A stretch of DNA of 64,000 nt. Source: Heterocephalus glaber. Lineage: Eukaryota; Chordata; Mammalia; Rodentia; Bathyergidae. Every line of letters starts with the position of its first letter. Position 1 is the stretch's first letter. The stretch covers positions 10,567,329-10,631,328 of the forward strand of contig NW_004624804.1 in the NCBI RefSeq assembly GCF_000247695.1. Direction: 5' to 3'. Below are positions 50,501 through 62,500 of this stretch, one piece after another. Position numbers and translations under genes: made by a program. The notes below the pieces were generated by a model. The model saw only the letters and a program-made list of their open reading frames with translations, was not told the DNA's origin and searched no databases.

Positions 50501-53500
50501 CACTCACCCCAACTTCTGCCTGGCTTTGTTCCTAGGGCCCTGGTTCAGAAGAAGGCTCAGTTTGCAATCACCCAGCCCCCACCCCAATCCTCCCTTTGCC
50601 CCCTCCCCTTTTGTCTGCTGCCCCTGCCGGGACTGAAGGTCACTCCCTGGGTCCCTCTGAGCAGGAGGCAGCAGATGGTTTCCAAGAGAAGAGGGAGGGC
50701 CCAAACAGAGCTCTTCCGTCCCGACTCTGAGCCCTAGTGCAGGGTTTTGGGCTTTGCACTGATGTTAAAGAATGTTTCTTAACTAAGCAGGGCTGGGAGA
50801 CGGGCACTGTGGGCCACAGGAGGTCAACCTAGCTCTTTGACCTGCCAGACGCCCCTGAGCCCCCCGCGCCCAGCGGGTGCCCTAAGCGCTGACATTGTGA
50901 AGGCAGAGAAACGGTTAAGTCTCCAGTGCTCCGTCACGTCACGGACCAGCCCCTCACCCCGCCCTGGCACCGCCCTCCCACCGAGCCCCCCCACCCCACC
51001 TCAAGTGCCGCAGACTCTCCCGGAGCTGCCGGGAGGCCGGCGGCCGCCTCCCTGAGAGGCTCCCTCGCGCAGCCCAGGGTGAGGACTGAGGAGGGGCCGG
51101 CTGGCAGGGTGAGGGTGCTGTGGCCGGAGGTGGGACGGGGACCGGGGGGAGCCAGTACCTGGTGATCCGGGGCGCCTGGAGCTGACCCCACAGGGTGGGC
51201 AGCTGGGGGATGGAGAGAAAACACGCGTGTGCCCGGCCAGGGAGCCCGGCCCAGGGGCAGCCGGCGGGTGACAGGCCGCCCTCCAGCCCTCCAGCTGGTC
51301 GTGGGCGGGCCGTGGCGGGCCAGCACCCTGCCGACGCCAGCCCTGCCCGGTGCTAGTGGAGGGGTTGCGGGCGGGGTTTGGGGGCTCTGTTTCTGTGGCG
51401 AGGAAGGGGTGGTTCACGGGAGGGTCCCTGAGTGCCAGCTCCGGACTGCTCAGCGCTCCGGTGTGGGGTGACCCGGCAGCGAGTTTTTGCCAAGTTCGGG
51501 AAGGTGGGGAACACCGTGGAGGGAGGGAGGGAGGGAGGGAGAGGCCATCCGGGCCTGGCACGTGCCGCTGCCTCTCCGGTCCCCGCGGCTGGCTGGAGAC
51601 TGGGGCTCCAAGGCCGCCTCCAGCCCCACTGAGGCCGCTGTGGAGACAGCACTCGCCGCCCGCAGCTGCCCCGCATTCCCAGGCCAGCTGCCCCACCGCC
51701 ACCTCATCGCCGCTGCTCTTCCCAAGCTGGGGCTCCGGGTCCGAAGAGCCCCTCTCTCCTTCCTCGCTGTTCTCTCAAAAGCTGTGGGTTGGGTGCAGCT
51801 AGAGTCCTCTGTTGGGGGTGGGGTGGGGGTGGGGTGGGGGCGGAGCTGAGCGCAGCGCGCACTCCCGCACTCCCGCACTCCCGCACCCCCACACTCCACT
51901 GCGGCACACTGCAGCTGCCCGCCCGCCCGCCCGGGCGCCCCTCCCTTCCGCCTCACTGCGGCGACACCTGCCCTCCTGCCTGCTGGGCCCCGGCTCCCCG
52001 GTCCCCCTGCCACCGGCCCTCGCCCCATTCCCGTCGAGGAGAGTGCCCCGGCCCCGAGAGACAGCCCTCTCCGAAGAAACAGGGAAGACAAGTCCGGGCT
52101 CAGGAGAGAGAAACGGGGCTCTCCCCAGGCCTGAGAAAGAGGGGTGTAAGATAGAAACCATGTATTGCAAGTCAGAATTGCTCCCCAGGGGTGGAGTTAG
52201 GAACACAGGTGGGGTCTTAGGTCAGGACAGAAACTGGGATCTGAGAAGTCTTGAGTGGGAAGCTTGGGGGGTGGGTAGAAAGCAAATCAGTTTGTACCAT
52301 AGGTATTTCTTTCTGCCCCACCTAGCTCAAAATTGTCACCTTGTTTGTGTGTGGGGAGCCCTTACCCTTTTAAAACAGAACTAGTGGCCTGGCAGCTCAC
52401 TTGACTTGCCCAAACCCTAGCCCTGCTTGGCTCTGAGGTGGCTGTCACCCTCTAGTTGACCTCGAAGTTTCCTTCAATTCCCAAGTCTGTAGAAGAGAAC
52501 CTCTGGGCTCCTCTTGGGGCCAGCACACCCTGTGTGGGATTTGTTTCTGACACCATCCACACTCCACTTCCCCCATAGCTGCATCTGCAGCCCCGCATGC
52601 AGCCCTGCACTGCCAGATTTGCTCCATCCTGGCCCTGCGGCTCTTCCTCTGAATAAAGCCCCTGGACCCCAGTCCCTCTTGTCTGAGCCCCAGAAAGAAG
52701 AGCTGGGCCACAGGAGTGGGCCGGGGAGCAGATTGAGAACTCACCCACTGCTCTCCTCCGGGTGATCCATCTGTTGGGCCCTCTGCTTGGAAGGTTAGCT
52801 CTGAAGTGGCTGCCGCTGGGGAAGGGTTGGGGAAGCTGGGACAGCAGCACCCTTCCTCAGCATCTCTGCTCTGCCAGTTTCTTGGCTGAGTCTGGAGAAG
52901 AGCAGTCCATAGGGAAACAGGGGACGTCTTCCTTTTCTCCACCCTGGGAGCACCCTGAGTGTTTCCTTCTCCTTCCTTCCTGAATGTTTCTTGTTTTTGA
53001 AGCCCTCACTCCCCACCTCCAGGGCAGAAGGCCCACAAGAGGGAAGAAATGATAAGAAGAGAAACTGTTTATAGACACGGGTTATGGGATGGTGAACCAG
53101 GTCTCTAAAGCCTCAGGCACAAAGGTGAAGGGGGGGGGGAGGGCTGTGAGCATTTCGGGCAGGAGGAGTGTGCATGTGAGTGAGTGCTGGCTTGGCCACT
53201 GAGGAGCCGGAGAGCAGAGCCACGAGTGAGAGCCCTGTGTCCACCCTGAGTTGGAGAACCCTGAGGGGCTGAGATAACATAGGCTTCTCAGAGTCTTTTG
53301 GAGCAGGCATTCTGGCCTTTAGTGGGGGTTTGGAAAGGCATATGGCGAGTCTGTGGACACTTCCCCGAAGTTCCCGTCTCATTATTCCTAGGCACTCTGC
53401 TGGCCAAAAGTCCAGGGCAAAGGCAAACTAGTGAGGAGAAGGCTCAGCAAGGCTCAAGTCCTAGAGCCTCTCCGGCCAAGCCCTCCAACCCCAGGCAGCA

Positions 53501-56500
53501 CCAGGAGCTCAGTGTTCCAGAGAGACAAAAGCTTCTTGTCCACAGGGCGTCTGAGGCAGAGTTCCTGGAAGGGGGGGGCGGGGCATGGGCAGCAGAGGGT
53601 GTGGTGGATGCAGGGAGGGAGAAGACAGCTCGCGTGGGAAAGAGGAGAGGGAAACCGGAAAGGAAAAGGCTGGAGGACCCAGGTCTCAGACCTTACTTGG
53701 CAGTGTCTGAGGTGGCAGGGTCTGAAGAGAACCAGGCCTCTGTCCTCCCTAAATCCCATTTTCTGATCATGCCCTCTTTCCCTTCCTGCCCTATACCTGC
53801 TGCTCCATTGTAGCCAATCCCTTCTCTCTTCAGTACAAGTTCCTACATCTCTCTCTCAGGCCAGAGGACCCTCTGCCACCAGAGTGACACCCTAGAGACC
53901 ATCATCCTGGTAAACCCCAGTGCAGAAAGCATCAGCTCTGAGGTAAGGCCAGGGCCCGTGCCTGGCTGCATGTGTTGTGCTCAGCCCTTGTCAGTGCTGC
54001 CACCAAAAAGACTTTGCTGGACCGGGAATTTAGATCAACGGTTCCACCTCCTGCCTTGCAAGTCGATCCCCGGTACCAAAAAAATCAAAACAAAAAGCCT
54101 TTGCCATCCAGACTGGCTCTGGGGGCGCTATGCTACGGGGACCAGCTGGGAGCATGTCCTCACAGTAAGGAATGTCAGTGCCTCTCCCTGGGTTCCCCAC
54201 ATCTGTGACCACTTCCTTCCTCCCTCTCCAGGTTCACCATCTCCTTAGCAGCCCGTCGGCTCACAAACTACTCATCTTAAGTGGGCAAAGTCTAGAGCCT
54301 GGGGGAGACCTCATCCTGCAGACCGGCACCTATTCCTACCGAGACTTCGCCCAGGTCCTTCACAAGCCAGAGGTGAACTCCACCAACACCTGAGGGTCTG
54401 GGAGGGAGGGGCTGGGGCAGGACAAGAGCTCTGGGAGGACCCATGGGAGGAAAAGCCTCCTGCCACTCGGTCTGGGGCCTGATGGGTAGGGAGAAGGTCA
54501 CTATGGAGAGAGGGGACACCAGGGGCTGAGTCTGAGTCAGGCCCACATAGCCCAGTGACCTGATCAGCTTCTATCTTCCATTCCTCTAGATTGCCCAGTT
54601 GTTCAGCAACAGAGACCCTGGGATCCAGGCTCTGCTCACTGTGTCCTGTGTAGGGGAGGGTGATTGGAGCTGCTTGGGCTCGTCCAGTTCCCAAGAGACC
54701 CTGCATCTCCAGCTGAACCCTGAGCCCGTGCTACCCACCATGGATGGCGTGGCTGAGTTCTCCGAGTACGTCTCTGAGACTGTGGATGTGCCATCTCCTT
54801 TTGACCTGCTCGAACCCCCCACCTCAGGGGGCTTCCTCAAGCTCTCCAAGCCTTGCTGCTACATCTTCCCAGGTGGCCGTGGGGACTCTGCCCTCTTTGC
54901 TGTCAATGGGTTCAACATCCTGGTGGATGGGGGTTCTGATCGAAAGTCCTGCTTCTGGAAGCTGGTGCGGCATCTGGACCGCATTGACTCAGTGCTGCTC
55001 ACACACATTGGGGCAGACAATCTGCCAGGCATCAATGGACTCCTGCAGCGCAAAGTGGCAGAGCTGGAGGAGGAGCAGTCCCAGGGCTCCAGCAGCTACA
55101 GCGATTGGGTGAAGAACCTCATCTCCCCTGAACTCGGAGTGGTCTTCTTCAATGTGCCTGATAAGCTGCGGCTGCCTGATGCCTCCCGGAAAGCCAAGCG
55201 CAGCATCGAGGAGGCCTGCCTCACTCTGCAGCACCTAAACCGCCTGGGCATCCAGCCTGAGCCTCTCTACCGCGTGGTCAGCAACACCATTGAGCCACTG
55301 ACCCTTTTCCACAAAATGGGTGTGGGCCGGCTGGACATGTATGTCCTCAACCCTGTCAAGGACAGCAAGGAGATGCAGTTCCTTATGCAGAAGTGGGCAG
55401 GCAATAGTAAAGCCAAAACTGGCATTGTGCTGGCCAACGGGAGGGAGGCTGAGATCTCGGTGCCCTACCTGACCTCTATCACTGCCCTGGTGGTCTGGCT
55501 GCCAGCCAACCCCACTGAGAAGATTGTGCGTGTGCTTTTTCCAGGAAATGCTCCCCAGAATAAGATCTTGGAGGGCCTGGAAAAGCTCCGGCACTTGGAC
55601 TTCCTGCGATACCCTGTGGCCACACAGAAAGACCTGGCTGCAGGGGCAGTGCCTGCCAACTTGAAACCCAGCAAAATCAAACAGCGGACTGACAGCAAGG
55701 AGAGCCTCAAAGCTGCTACCAAGACGGCAGTGAACAAGCTGGCCAAGCGAGAGGAAGTGGCAGAAGAGGGAGCCAAGGAGGCCCGCTCAGAGCTGGCCAA
55801 GGAGTTAGCCAAGGCAGAGAAAAAAGCAAAAGAGCCACCTGAGAAGCCCCCAGAGAAGCCCGCCAAGCCTGAGAGGGTGAGGACAGAATCAAGCGAGGCA
55901 CTGAAGGCAGAGAAACGAAAGCTGATCAAAGACAAGGTAGGGAAGAAGCATCTGAAAGAAAAGATATCAAAGCTAGAAGAGAAAAAAGACAAGGAGAAAA
56001 AAGAGATCAAGAAGGAGAGGAAGGAGCTCAAAAAGGATGAAGGAAGGAAGGAGGAGAAGAAGGATGCCAAGAAGGAGGAGAAGAGGAAAGACACCAAACC
56101 TGAGGTCAAGAAAATTTCCAAACCAGACCTGAAGCCCTTTACCCCTGAGGTACGTAAGACCCTCTACAAAGCAAAGGCCCCTGGAAGGATCAAGGTCGAC
56201 AAGAACCGTGCTGCCCGGGGCGAGAAGGAGATGTCTTCTGAGCCTCGGACACCCCCAGTCCAGAAGGGCGCTGTGCCACCTGCCCCTGTCAGTGGACACA
56301 GGGAGCCGGCCCTCTCTTCGCCAGAAGACCTCACACAGGATTTTGAGGAGATGAAGCGTGAGGAGAGGGAACGAAGGGACCCAGGACTAGGAGGAAAACC
56401 ACTCCCTCTCAGTACTTCAGAGGAGGGACCCCCAAGCATAGCTAGGCCGGGAGCGCAACCCTCTGTCCCAGGGCTGAGACAGGAAGAGCAGGTGATAAAG

Positions 56501-59500
56501 GGGAAAGAGGTTGTCCCTGACATAGCTGAGGAACAAGGCAGCAAGGAGAGAGGCCCGGACAGCAGGGCTGAAATGGAGGAGGAAGAAGAGACCTGGGAGG
56601 AGAAAAAGCAGAAGGAAGCAGAGAGGCTCCCGGACAGAGCAGAAGCCAGGGAGGAAAATGAACCCGAGGTAAAGGAGGATGTGGTGGAGAAGGCTGAGTT
56701 CGAAGCAGTGGAGGAGGTGCACCCTGGAGACGAGGAGGAGGAGGAGGAGGAGGAGACGAAGGCTGAGGGTCTTTATCAAAAACACAGGCAGGAAGCCTTG
56801 AAGGTCACCCCAAAGGGCAGGGAAGCTCTCGGGGGCCGGGAACCGGAACTCCATAGCAAGGCCCCGGAGAAGGAGACCTCATTGTTTCTGAGCAGCCTGG
56901 CCACTCCTGCCGGGGCCACTGAGCATGTCTCCTACATACAGGATGAGACGATCCCTGGCTGCTCAGAGACCGAGCAGACCATCTCAGATGAGGAGATCCA
57001 CGATGAGCCAGAGGAACGCCCTGCTGCACCCAGGCTCCCAGCCAGTACGCGTGACCTTCCTGGGCCTGAAGGTCCTGGCCCCTTTGATGCCGGCCAGCCT
57101 GCAGACGGTGCCGTTCCCGCCCCCTCGAGCAAAGGCTTTGGGGCACCGGAGACAGAACTCACCTACCCCCCCCACATAGTGGCCGCCCCTCTGGCTGAAG
57201 AGGAACATGTGTCCTCCGCCACGTCAATAACGGAATGTGACAAGCTCTCTTCCTTCGCCACGTCAGTGGCCGAGGACCAGTCTGTGGCATCACTCACAGC
57301 TCCCCAGACAGAGGGGACAGGCAAGAGCTCCCTGCTGCTCGACACGGTCACAAGTATCCCCTCCTCCCGAACCGAGGCCACTCAGGGCTTGGACTACGTG
57401 CCGTCAGCGGGAACCATCTCGCCCACCTCCTCACTGGAAGAAGACAAGGGCTTCAGATCACCTCCGTGTGAGGACTTCTCTGTGACCGGAGAGCCGGAGA
57501 GGAGAGGAGAGGTCGTGGGGAGAGGCTCCACTCAGGAGAGAGCCGTGGAAGGGGAGAAGGAGGAGAGGGCAAAGGCGAAGGCATCTGAGGAGCTCCACGG
57601 TCAGTGTGGAGCAGCAGTGTTTGGCGCCCCTGGGCAGGCCACACACCCAGGGGAAGCCGGCCTTGGAGAGGCAGAGGAACGCTGCCTCAGCCCGGATGAC
57701 AGCACAGTGAAGATGGCCTCCCCTCCACCGTCCGGCCCCCCCAGTGCCACCCACACACCCTTTCACCAGTCCCCAGTGGAAGAAAATTCTGAGCCCCAAG
57801 ATTTTCAAGAAGAATCTTGGCAAGATGCTAAGCGTACACCAGGTGTGAGAGAGGAATATGCTGCCAAGGAGACAGTCAAGTCAGGGCCTGAAGAGGGCTC
57901 GCTAGAGAAGGACCGGAAGGAGGCTCCTCCCAGGAGACCCCAGGCTCAGGGAGCACCTGTCGGCGTTGCTGGAGGACACACAGGCTGCACCATTCAGCTG
58001 TTGCCAGAACAAGACAAAGCCATAGTCTTTCAGACAACAGGGGCAGGAGAGACTATGGAAGTAGGAATTGAGTTCCCAGGCCCAATTCTGGGAGCAGAAG
58101 CCCTCTCCAGGGAATTGAGGACATCACTCCAAGAACCTGGCGAATCTCAGAAAGATGAGGTGCTCCACATTCCTGACCAAAGCCTCCCCCCCAAAGATGC
58201 AGAGTCCCTCTCTGTCCTCAGTGTGGTTTCCCCAGACACTGCCAAACAAGAGGCAACTCCCCAGTCACCCTGTGGCCTGACAGAGCAGCACATACATACA
58301 GACCTGTGGCCAGAGGTATCTCCAGAAGATACCCAGTCTCTTTCTGTCTCAGAAGACAGTCCCAGCAAGGAGACCTCTCTGGATATCTCTTCAAAGCAGC
58401 TCTCTCCAGAAAGCCTTGGTACCCTCCAGTTTGGGGAACTAAGCCTTGGAAGGGAAGAAAAAGGGGCTCTGATGCAGGTGGAGGATGTCTCTTGCCACCT
58501 AACTCCTGTGTCCATTCCAATGCCCTGTGCAGCCATGGTGTCACCTCCTGTAGACAGGGCCACTGGATACTCTGTACAGGCAGATATCACAGATGAGAGC
58601 CCTGATAGGAAGCTACCTGCCAGCTCCTCTCACTTGACCCCGCCTGGAGATGGGAAGCGTTCACCTGGGCTGGTCACAAGCCCTGGTGAGCACATTCTGG
58701 CACCCAGCAGCTCCCTCACTGAGAGTCTGGAGTCTTTGCCAAGCACTGCCATGGAAGACATTGCCAAGGACTGGGAAGGTAGAGTTCCAGGGTTGAAAGA
58801 CAGAACCCCTGAGCAAGAGGACAAGGAACCTGAGCCAAAGGAAGAAGTCCTACAGCAGAAAGACAAAACTCTGCAGCAGAAGTGCATTGTAGAGGAGAGG
58901 GATGCAGCCATGCATTGTAAAGATGAGGGTCTGGAGGAAAAGAATAAGGTTGTGGGGTTGGAGGATGTGGCTTTAGAACAAAAACGAAGAAACTTAAACC
59001 AAAAGGATACAGCCCTAGAGCAGAAGGAGAAGGCCTTGGAATCACAAGACAAAGAAAAAAAAGACAAAGTCTTGGAACTGAGGGAGGTGATCTCAGAAGA
59101 GAAAGTCAAGGCCACAGCCCTAGAACTAAAGGACATTGCCCTGGAGCAGAAGGACAAGACCTTGGGGGGAAAAGACACAGAATTAGAACAAAAGGACAAT
59201 GTCCTACAGCAAAAGGATAGGACCCCAGAAGAAAAGGACAAGGACACAGCTCTGGGACAGAAGGACCAAGCCCTGGAGCCAAAGGACAAAGAACAAAAGC
59301 AGGGAGCTTCAGAACAGAAAGACAAGGTCTGGGAACAGAAGGACCAGCTCCCAGAGGAGAAAGGCAAGGCTTTAGAGCCAAAAGTTCAAGACTTCGAATA
59401 TAAAGACAAGGCCCCAGAGGACAAGGCCCCCGAACCAAAAGGCAAAGCTCTAGAACAGGCAGATGAAAGCCCTGAACATAAAGACAAGGCCCACGAACAG

Positions 59501-62500
59501 AAGGATGAGGTCTTCAAAAAGAAAGATCAGGCCTTAGAACAAAAATCTTGGGCCTTAGGAAAGAAGGGTGAAGCTCTAGAACAAAATAATAAGGCTGTTG
59601 AACAGAAAGATAAAGCTCTAGAAGAAAAGTACAAAACTTGGGGCCAAGAGAGCTTTGAGAAGGAGGATACAATCATGAAACTACAGGAGACCGTCATAGG
59701 CAAAAAATCTCCAGAAAGGGTCATGGCTGTGGCACAGAAGGAGGAGGCTCTGCCGGAGAAGAGCAGAGCTCTGGGGCTGGAAGACAGCCCCGTGAAGGAG
59801 GGTAAGCACCGAGAGCAGGAAGAGACGGACTGGAAGGAGAGGGATGTGGGTCAGGAGTGGCAAACGCCTCCAATCCGAGGGGAACCCACTGGAGAACAGA
59901 AGGAGCCCACCCCCACCTGGGAGGAGACGTCCCTGGAGCAGGAGGTCCGATCCTGGAGAGGCAGAGAGGATGGGGCTCTGGAACAAGACCCATACTGGAC
60001 GGGGCTGAGCTGTGAGAGAAAGGTCTGGTTCCCTCAAGAGCTGGACGGCCAGGGGGCCCACAAAGGATACCCCGAGGAGCGGGAGAGCACCTTCCTCTGT
60101 GAGGGACTGGAGGGGTCCGAAGCACCCCCACGGCGGCACACACCCCGGAGCCCGTGGGCTTCCGACTTCGAGGGTTTGCAGGAGCCCTCAGCACAGAAGG
60201 GACTGGAAGTGGAACGGTGGCTCTCTGAGTCACCCGTCGGGCTGCCCCCAGAGGACGAGGACAAGCTGACCCGCTCTCCCTTCGAGATCATCTCCCCTCC
60301 AGCTTCCCCACCTGGGATGGCGGGACAGAGGGGTCCTCCTACCCCTGGACAAGAAAGCCCTAGTCCCAAGACGAAGCCCATGCCGCCCGCCAGGAACGAA
60401 CCTGCTGCTCCCTCCTGGCTGGCTGACATCCCACCATGGGTGCCTAAGGACAGACCCTTGCCCCCAGCACCCCTCTCCCCAGCTCCAGCTCCCCCCATGC
60501 CTGCACCCTTCTCCTGGGGCACTGCAGAGTATGACAGTGTGGTGGCCGCAGTGCAGGAGGGCGCTGCTGAGTTGGAAGGTGGGCCATACTCCCCCCTGGG
60601 GAAGGACTACCGCAAGGCTGAAGGGGAAGGGGAAGGAGGAGGTGGGGCTGGGACTTCTGACAGCAGCCCCTGCAGCTCCAAGGTCCCTGAGGCCAGTGAG
60701 AGCCATGACACTCGGGACACAGAGCAGACTGAGATGGAGCAGAGAGAGCCCACACCCTACCCCGAGGAGAGGAGCTTCCAGTACGCAGACATCTATGAGC
60801 AGATGCTGCTGACCGGCCTTGGCCCTGCGTGCCCCACGAGGGAGCCTCCACTGGGGGCGGCTGGGGACTGGCCCCCACGCCTCTCGGGCAAGGAGGAGGC
60901 CAAGGGCCGAAATGGGCCTGCGGAGAGGCAGTGGTCCTCTCCTGTCTCACCCGAGAGCCTCCATCCTGACGCTCCAGCCTTTAGCTATGCAGCTCTGGCA
61001 GGACCCAGGGTGCCCCCCAGGCAGGAGCCTGAGCTAGGGCCGAGTGTGGAGGACAGCCTCACCCCACCTGCCGTGCCCCCCCGCGCTCCCATTCCCTTGA
61101 GCCAAGGCCCGAGTCTCCCCCCTAGTGGTCCAGATCGGAGGACTCCCGCCCCCACAGAGTCAGGCCGGCGTCCCTGGGCTGACAGCACAAGCGGCTCGGA
61201 GCTGGAGAAGGGGGCTAAGGAGAAGCCGGAGAAAGAGGCTCAGTCTCCAAGCCCCGCTTCCCCCGTCCCTGGGGGCGCCCCTAGGCTGTGGCCTGAAACT
61301 CAGGCGCACACAAGCCCTTCCTTGGACTTGCACCTGGGTCCTGCCCGACCAAGCCTTGACTTCCCGGCTTCGGCCTTTGGCTTCTCCTCACTGCCTCCTG
61401 CTCCCCCTCAGCTTCCCTCCCCAGCCGAGCCCCGCTCAGCACCCTGTGGCTCCCTTGCCTTCTCTGGGGACCAAGCTCTGACTCTGCCTCCAGGACCCCC
61501 AGCCAGAGCCCGGCACAATGAGTATTTGGAGGTGACCAAGGCCCCCAGCCTGGACTCCTCCCTGCCCCAGCCCCCGTCACCCAGCTCCCCGGGGGATGCC
61601 CTCCTCTCCAGCCTGCCACGACCTGCCTCCCCGGCCCTGTCCGAGGGCTCCTCCTCTGAGGCCACCACCCCAGGGATGTCAAGTGTGGCTGAGCGCTTCC
61701 CCCCAGGCCTGGGGGCTGAAGAACCCACGTCTGGAGAGCTGCACCCAGGCCTGGAACCCTCGGCCCCGAGCCTCTGGGACCTCACTCCTCTGAGCCCAGT
61801 ACCCCTAGCTTCCCGGGACTCAGCCCCAGCTCGAAGCCTTCCTGGAGACATGGATGGTGGCACCCTACCCTGTCACCTGGAACGCTCAAGGGACACCACC
61901 AAGAAGCCAAGCCCCTTCCAGGGCCTTTCTGGGGATCGTGCAGCCAATGGCCCAACTGAAACCGGCCCCACTCCCCCTGGCCCTGCCACAGCCAAGACCG
62001 AGGAGGAGGAGGCTGGAGCCTGCCCTGCTTGGGAGCAAGGGGCCTGGCCTGAGGGAGCTGAGAAAAGCGCCCAGCCTGACACGCTCCTCTCCCCTGAACA
62101 GCTGTTGCATCCCGAAGGGGGCTCGGGGCGTCCACCCTGTAGTAGTGTGTCTCCTGAGGCTGGGCCTGGGCCTCAGGGATGTGCCGCTGAGCCCTGGCCC
62201 CACTGTGGGGAGCTCTCTCCACCCTTCCTGAACCCACCTCTGCCACCATGCACAGATGACAGTGACCTTTCCACTGAAGATGCTCGGCTGGTAGGAAGAG
62301 GGGCCCGCCGCCGCACTGGGGGCCCAGGGTCTACGGGGGGCCCATTCCCTGTGGCTGATGAGACACCCCCTACGTCGGCCAGTGACTCAGGCTCCTCACA
62401 GTCAGATTCTGATGTCCCGCCAGAGACGGAGGAGTGTCCATCCATCACAGCAGAGGCAGCCCTTGACTCCGACGAAGATGGGGACTTCTTGCCCGTGGAC

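Larger units (their letters stand above)
50900..52100 (+). promoter_or_regulatory. MAP1A: Candidate second CpG island/alternative promoter in MAP1A intron 2
   Basis: A GC- and CpG-rich block inside the 8.3-kb intron 2, followed by potential donors (e.g. CAGGTGAGG near 51075). I recall reports of two MAP1A promoters, the inner one driving a transcript starting at the internal Met. The assignment to this block is inference. Confidence 0.5.
45582..53859 (+). other. MAP1A: MAP1A intron 2
   Basis: An 8.3-kb intron. It holds five recognisable SINEs (46087, 47223, 48033 and 49219, listed separately, plus older traces), a poly-C run near 49823, the GC-rich block at 50.9-52.1 kb and a GGGA run near 51522. 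Stretches 46276-47222, 48121-49218, 49335-50900 and 52150-53859 show no further feature I can support. Confidence 0.7.

Noticed and set aside
51001..52206. Several 130-230 codon frames in both strands of the GC-rich block in MAP1A intron 2
   Set aside because: Base-composition artefacts; repeated Pro/Gly/Arg and no family resemblance.
53298..53813. 171-codon frame ending 47 bp before MAP1A exon 3
   Set aside because: It ends in a stop before the acceptor, is not joined to exon 3 and has low-complexity translation; ordinary intron.
55465..56121. Long minus-strand frames opposite MAP1A exon 5 (also at 58630-59367 and 60034-60706)
   Set aside because: Antisense shadows of Lys/Glu/Pro-rich coding sequence; low-complexity translations (Ser/Phe/Leu-rich).
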